Shown here piece by piece: positions 31,301 through 31,579 of a stretch of DNA of 31,579 nt. This DNA is from Heterotrichella gracilis (lineage: Eukaryota > Sar > Xanthophyceae > Tribonematales > Xanthonemataceae): assembly GCA_032358255.1 (NCBI GenBank), contig JAULBX010028116.1, positions 1 through 31,579 on the forward strand, written 5' to 3'. The stretch's first letter is position 1. Each line of letters opens with the position of its first letter. Both the position numbers and the translations under genes were made by a program. The notes under the pieces are model-generated. The model was not told where the DNA came from and did not search any database. It saw only the letters and a list, made by a program, of their open reading frames with translations.

Positions 31301-31450
31301 CCCTCACATTCTCCCATTTCCCCCCGCTTGCACAGCTGCCGCCTGGACCGGCTGTGGCGCATGTGGGCTGAGGGGCTGGATTGGGAGACTGAAGACAAAC
31401 TTGGGGGTTTGGATTTTGGGAGTATGGCGCTTGCCTACATGCGTGAAGTG
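25383..31450 (+). CDS. Unidentified multi-exon gene with C2H2-like zinc finger; partly resolved, continues past window
   Basis: Start ATG 25383 sits in good context (GCCATGG). Confident exons: 25383-25448, 25904-26063, 26687-26725, zinc-finger exon ending 27246, 27949-28131, 28519-28756, 29197-29763, 30174-30264, 31045-31183 and 31336-31450. Phases close for zinc-finger/27949/28519, for 28756/29197 and for 30264/31045/31336. Unresolved: an exon ending at 26599, the zinc-finger exon start (after 26909; its phase does not fit the exon ending 26725) and 29764-30173. The protein starts with a Lys/Ala-rich stretch. The finger is TWVCPSCAFVQHF then LLLHLQQDH (Cys-X2-Cys, His-X4-His). Further pieces are WHQGKGLEDLVWGANAFLW, GLFLSEEWLASIPKVELMLH and VLRDVLRQMKEVRAKY. 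The finger faintly recalls plant DUF629 proteins, but nothing else confirms that. Several exons carry edge copies. Confidence 0.5.
25728..25858 (+). repeat. Tandem repeat of TAGTGTAGTA(TA)CCCCACAGCTAT units in intron 1 of the zinc-finger gene
   Basis: Four units: two of about 41 bp (with GTATGGTA), then two of about 29 bp (CCCCACAGCTATATAAGCTAG), ending at CACAGCTATGCAG. The array lies 45 bp before the acceptor of exon 2, and every unit holds a CACAG acceptor-like motif. Confidence 0.9.
26106..26153 (+). repeat. Copy of the 3' end of exon 2 of the zinc-finger gene
   Basis: GGGCTAGACGAGGTATCA and CAGCATGGCCAC repeat the exon end at 26030-26063. CCCTAAACTCTAAACCC lies between exon and copy, and CCTCAAACCCTAACCC follows the copy. 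Confidence 0.85.
26439..26599 (+). repeat. Decayed copies of two neighbouring exon segments of the zinc-finger gene, with CCCTAAA repeats
   Basis: 26439-26473 resembles the 39-nt exon at 26687-26725 (GTGTTCAAAATCCC against GTGTTGAATACCC, then CTGTCCTGCTG). 26490-26515 resembles 26562-26590 (GCGGAAACCTCCGGCCTGAGC against AAGGAAACCCTCGAGC). CCCTAAACCCTG occurs twice between them. 26573-26599 probably ends a real exon (donor GTACGT), but no clear acceptor exists upstream of it. Confidence 0.55.
27272..27450 (+). repeat. Two copies of the 3' part of the zinc-finger exon, separated by TTTAGGG repeats
   Basis: 27272-27375 repeats 27143-27246 (GGACCCTGTTTGAGCTGGTG, then GCCATCAAGGACATGAAGGG) with the donor changed from GTGCGT to ATGCGT. 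A shorter third copy lies at 27407-27450. TTAGGGTTTAGGGTTTAG at 27389-27407 separates them; here the repeat is in the TTTAGGG sense. Confidence 0.9.
27832..27876 (+). repeat. Copy of the head of the exon at 27949, followed by a CCCTAAA array
   Basis: After CTGCAG it repeats GCACCAGGGT, GGCCT, GA(A/G)GATC(C/T)TGTGTGG and GGTGCCAAC. The copy ends in CCCTAAACCCTAAATCC, which runs on for about 55 bp and supplies the pyrimidine tract of the used acceptor at 27948. Confidence 0.95.
29337..29600 (+). repeat. Coding minisatellite, Gly/Ala-type repeats with two opposing 1-nt indels
   Basis: Units built on GCTGAGGGC(G/A)CATTTGG and CACTGCAGGGGCACATGGTG recur four to five times within the exon 29197-29763. 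Relative to sister units one base is missing at about 29386 (GGAAATCCGAGGGC against GGAAATGCTGAGGGC) and one is extra at about 29554 (GGTGCAGGGTGCTG against GGTGCGGGTGCTG). The frame in between differs from the ancestral Gly/Ala/Glu reading yet stays open. Confidence 0.75.
29946..29969 (+). repeat. ATGT microsatellite
   Basis: About five tandem ATGT units, in an unresolved part of the zinc-finger gene. Confidence 0.9.
30112..30150 (+). repeat. TGTGATCAGA tandem repeat before an exon
   Basis: Three to four units of TGTGATCAGA lie 25 bp before the acceptor of the exon at 30174, similar to the GATC-dense tract before GlnRS exon 9. Confidence 0.85.
30205..30478 (+). repeat. Three tandem 108-bp copies of an exon body and donor
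   Basis: The exon 30174-30264 contains the first copy (GACCTGGGCCACCTGTGCGC, then CAGCGCGACAC and TGGCAGCCAG). Copies two (30313-30367) and three (30421-30475) follow at 108-bp spacing. Each is preceded by CCCCCACCAG, an acceptor. Copy two keeps the donor GTGAAA; copy three has GCTGAA. CCCTAA(A/G) fragments lie between copies. The spacing is a multiple of three. Confidence 0.92.
30648..30737. mobile_element. Small A/T-rich foldback element flanked by 10-bp direct repeats (MITE-like)
   Basis: Left arm 30656-30678 and right arm 30704-30726 pair over 23 bp with two mismatches (GGGGTATACTAA ends). Direct repeats ACATCACCAG stand at 30648-30657 and 30728-30737, overlapping the arm end on the left. 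It sits in an intron of the zinc-finger gene. It has no coding capacity; the family is unknown. Confidence 0.7.
30783..31045 (+). repeat. Array of [acceptor + exon head + CCCTAAA repeats], three copies before the true exon
   Basis: Copies start at about 30783, 30865 and 30949. Each reads GTG(T)CCTGTGCAG, then GCTTCCAAGCCCG, TCCAGTTCCCAAACCC, a CCCTAAA/CCCTATA array and CTGATGAGTGT. The fourth acceptor at 31044 opens the real exon (CACTTCTGAGCCCAACC). Copy two has lost its AG (TGCGG). Periods are about 80 bp. Confidence 0.95.
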
Positions 31451-31507
31451 GTAAGGAGTCTCTGCATACCCTGGGAGAAGGGTTTAGGGTGCTCTCAGAG
31501 GCGGGGG

Positions 31508-31579
<72 letters not shown>
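31508..31579. other. Homopolymer G run at the window end
   Basis: About 70 uninterrupted G after GGCGGGGGCG. It may be a sequencing or assembly artefact rather than genomic sequence. It lies in the intron after the exon ending at 31450. Confidence 0.9.

Overview
The window looks like nuclear DNA of a chlorophyte green alga. Genes are split by many GT-AG introns with C-rich acceptors, coding exons are GC-rich, TGTAA (the chlorophyte polyadenylation signal) lies behind two or three genes, and TTTAGGG/CCCTAAA plant-type telomeric motifs are scattered through introns. The species cannot be named from the sequence.

Layout: (1) 1-879, plus strand, the last two exons of a poly(A)-binding protein (linker and MLLE/PABC domain), with a long hairpin in the intron. 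(2) 2299-4820, minus strand, a complete six-exon DDRGK1/UFBP1 gene (309 aa), an ER-anchored factor of UFM1 conjugation. (3) 6194-17101, minus strand, two tandem paralogues of a nine-exon GDP-fucose protein O-fucosyltransferase-like gene. Copy A (6194-10664) is open for 429 aa. Copy B (11432-17101) keeps every exon and phase but has an in-frame TAG in exon 5. Three related flank copies (about 5040, 10850 and 17690) bound the two units. (4) 17871-24502, plus strand, a complete 16-exon cytosolic glutaminyl-tRNA synthetase (796 aa) including the eukaryotic N-terminal domain. (5) 25383-31450 and beyond, plus strand, a partly resolved gene with a C2H2-like zinc finger, not securely identified. The window ends in about 70 G, probably an artefact.

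The genes do not form a pathway. They are housekeeping genes (mRNA binding, UFMylation at the ER, secretory-pathway glycosylation, translation) plus one unknown, each presumably transcribed alone. O-fucosyltransferase B and GlnRS are divergent and share a 0.77 kb intergenic region.

The most unusual property spans the genes. Introns repeatedly carry decayed copies of the neighbouring exon edge: an acceptor plus the first 15-60 nt of the exon upstream of the true exon, or the last 40-100 nt plus the donor downstream of it. The copies are often separated from the true exon by CCCTAAA-type repeats. About 20 cases are visible in four genes, clearest at 30783-31045, where four copies of [acceptor + exon head + CCCTAAA array] precede the true exon. 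In several introns the telomeric repeat itself forms the C-rich tract and branch-point-like CTAAC/CTAAA before the used AG. I see no known name for this pattern and treat it as the main candidate for an undescribed process.
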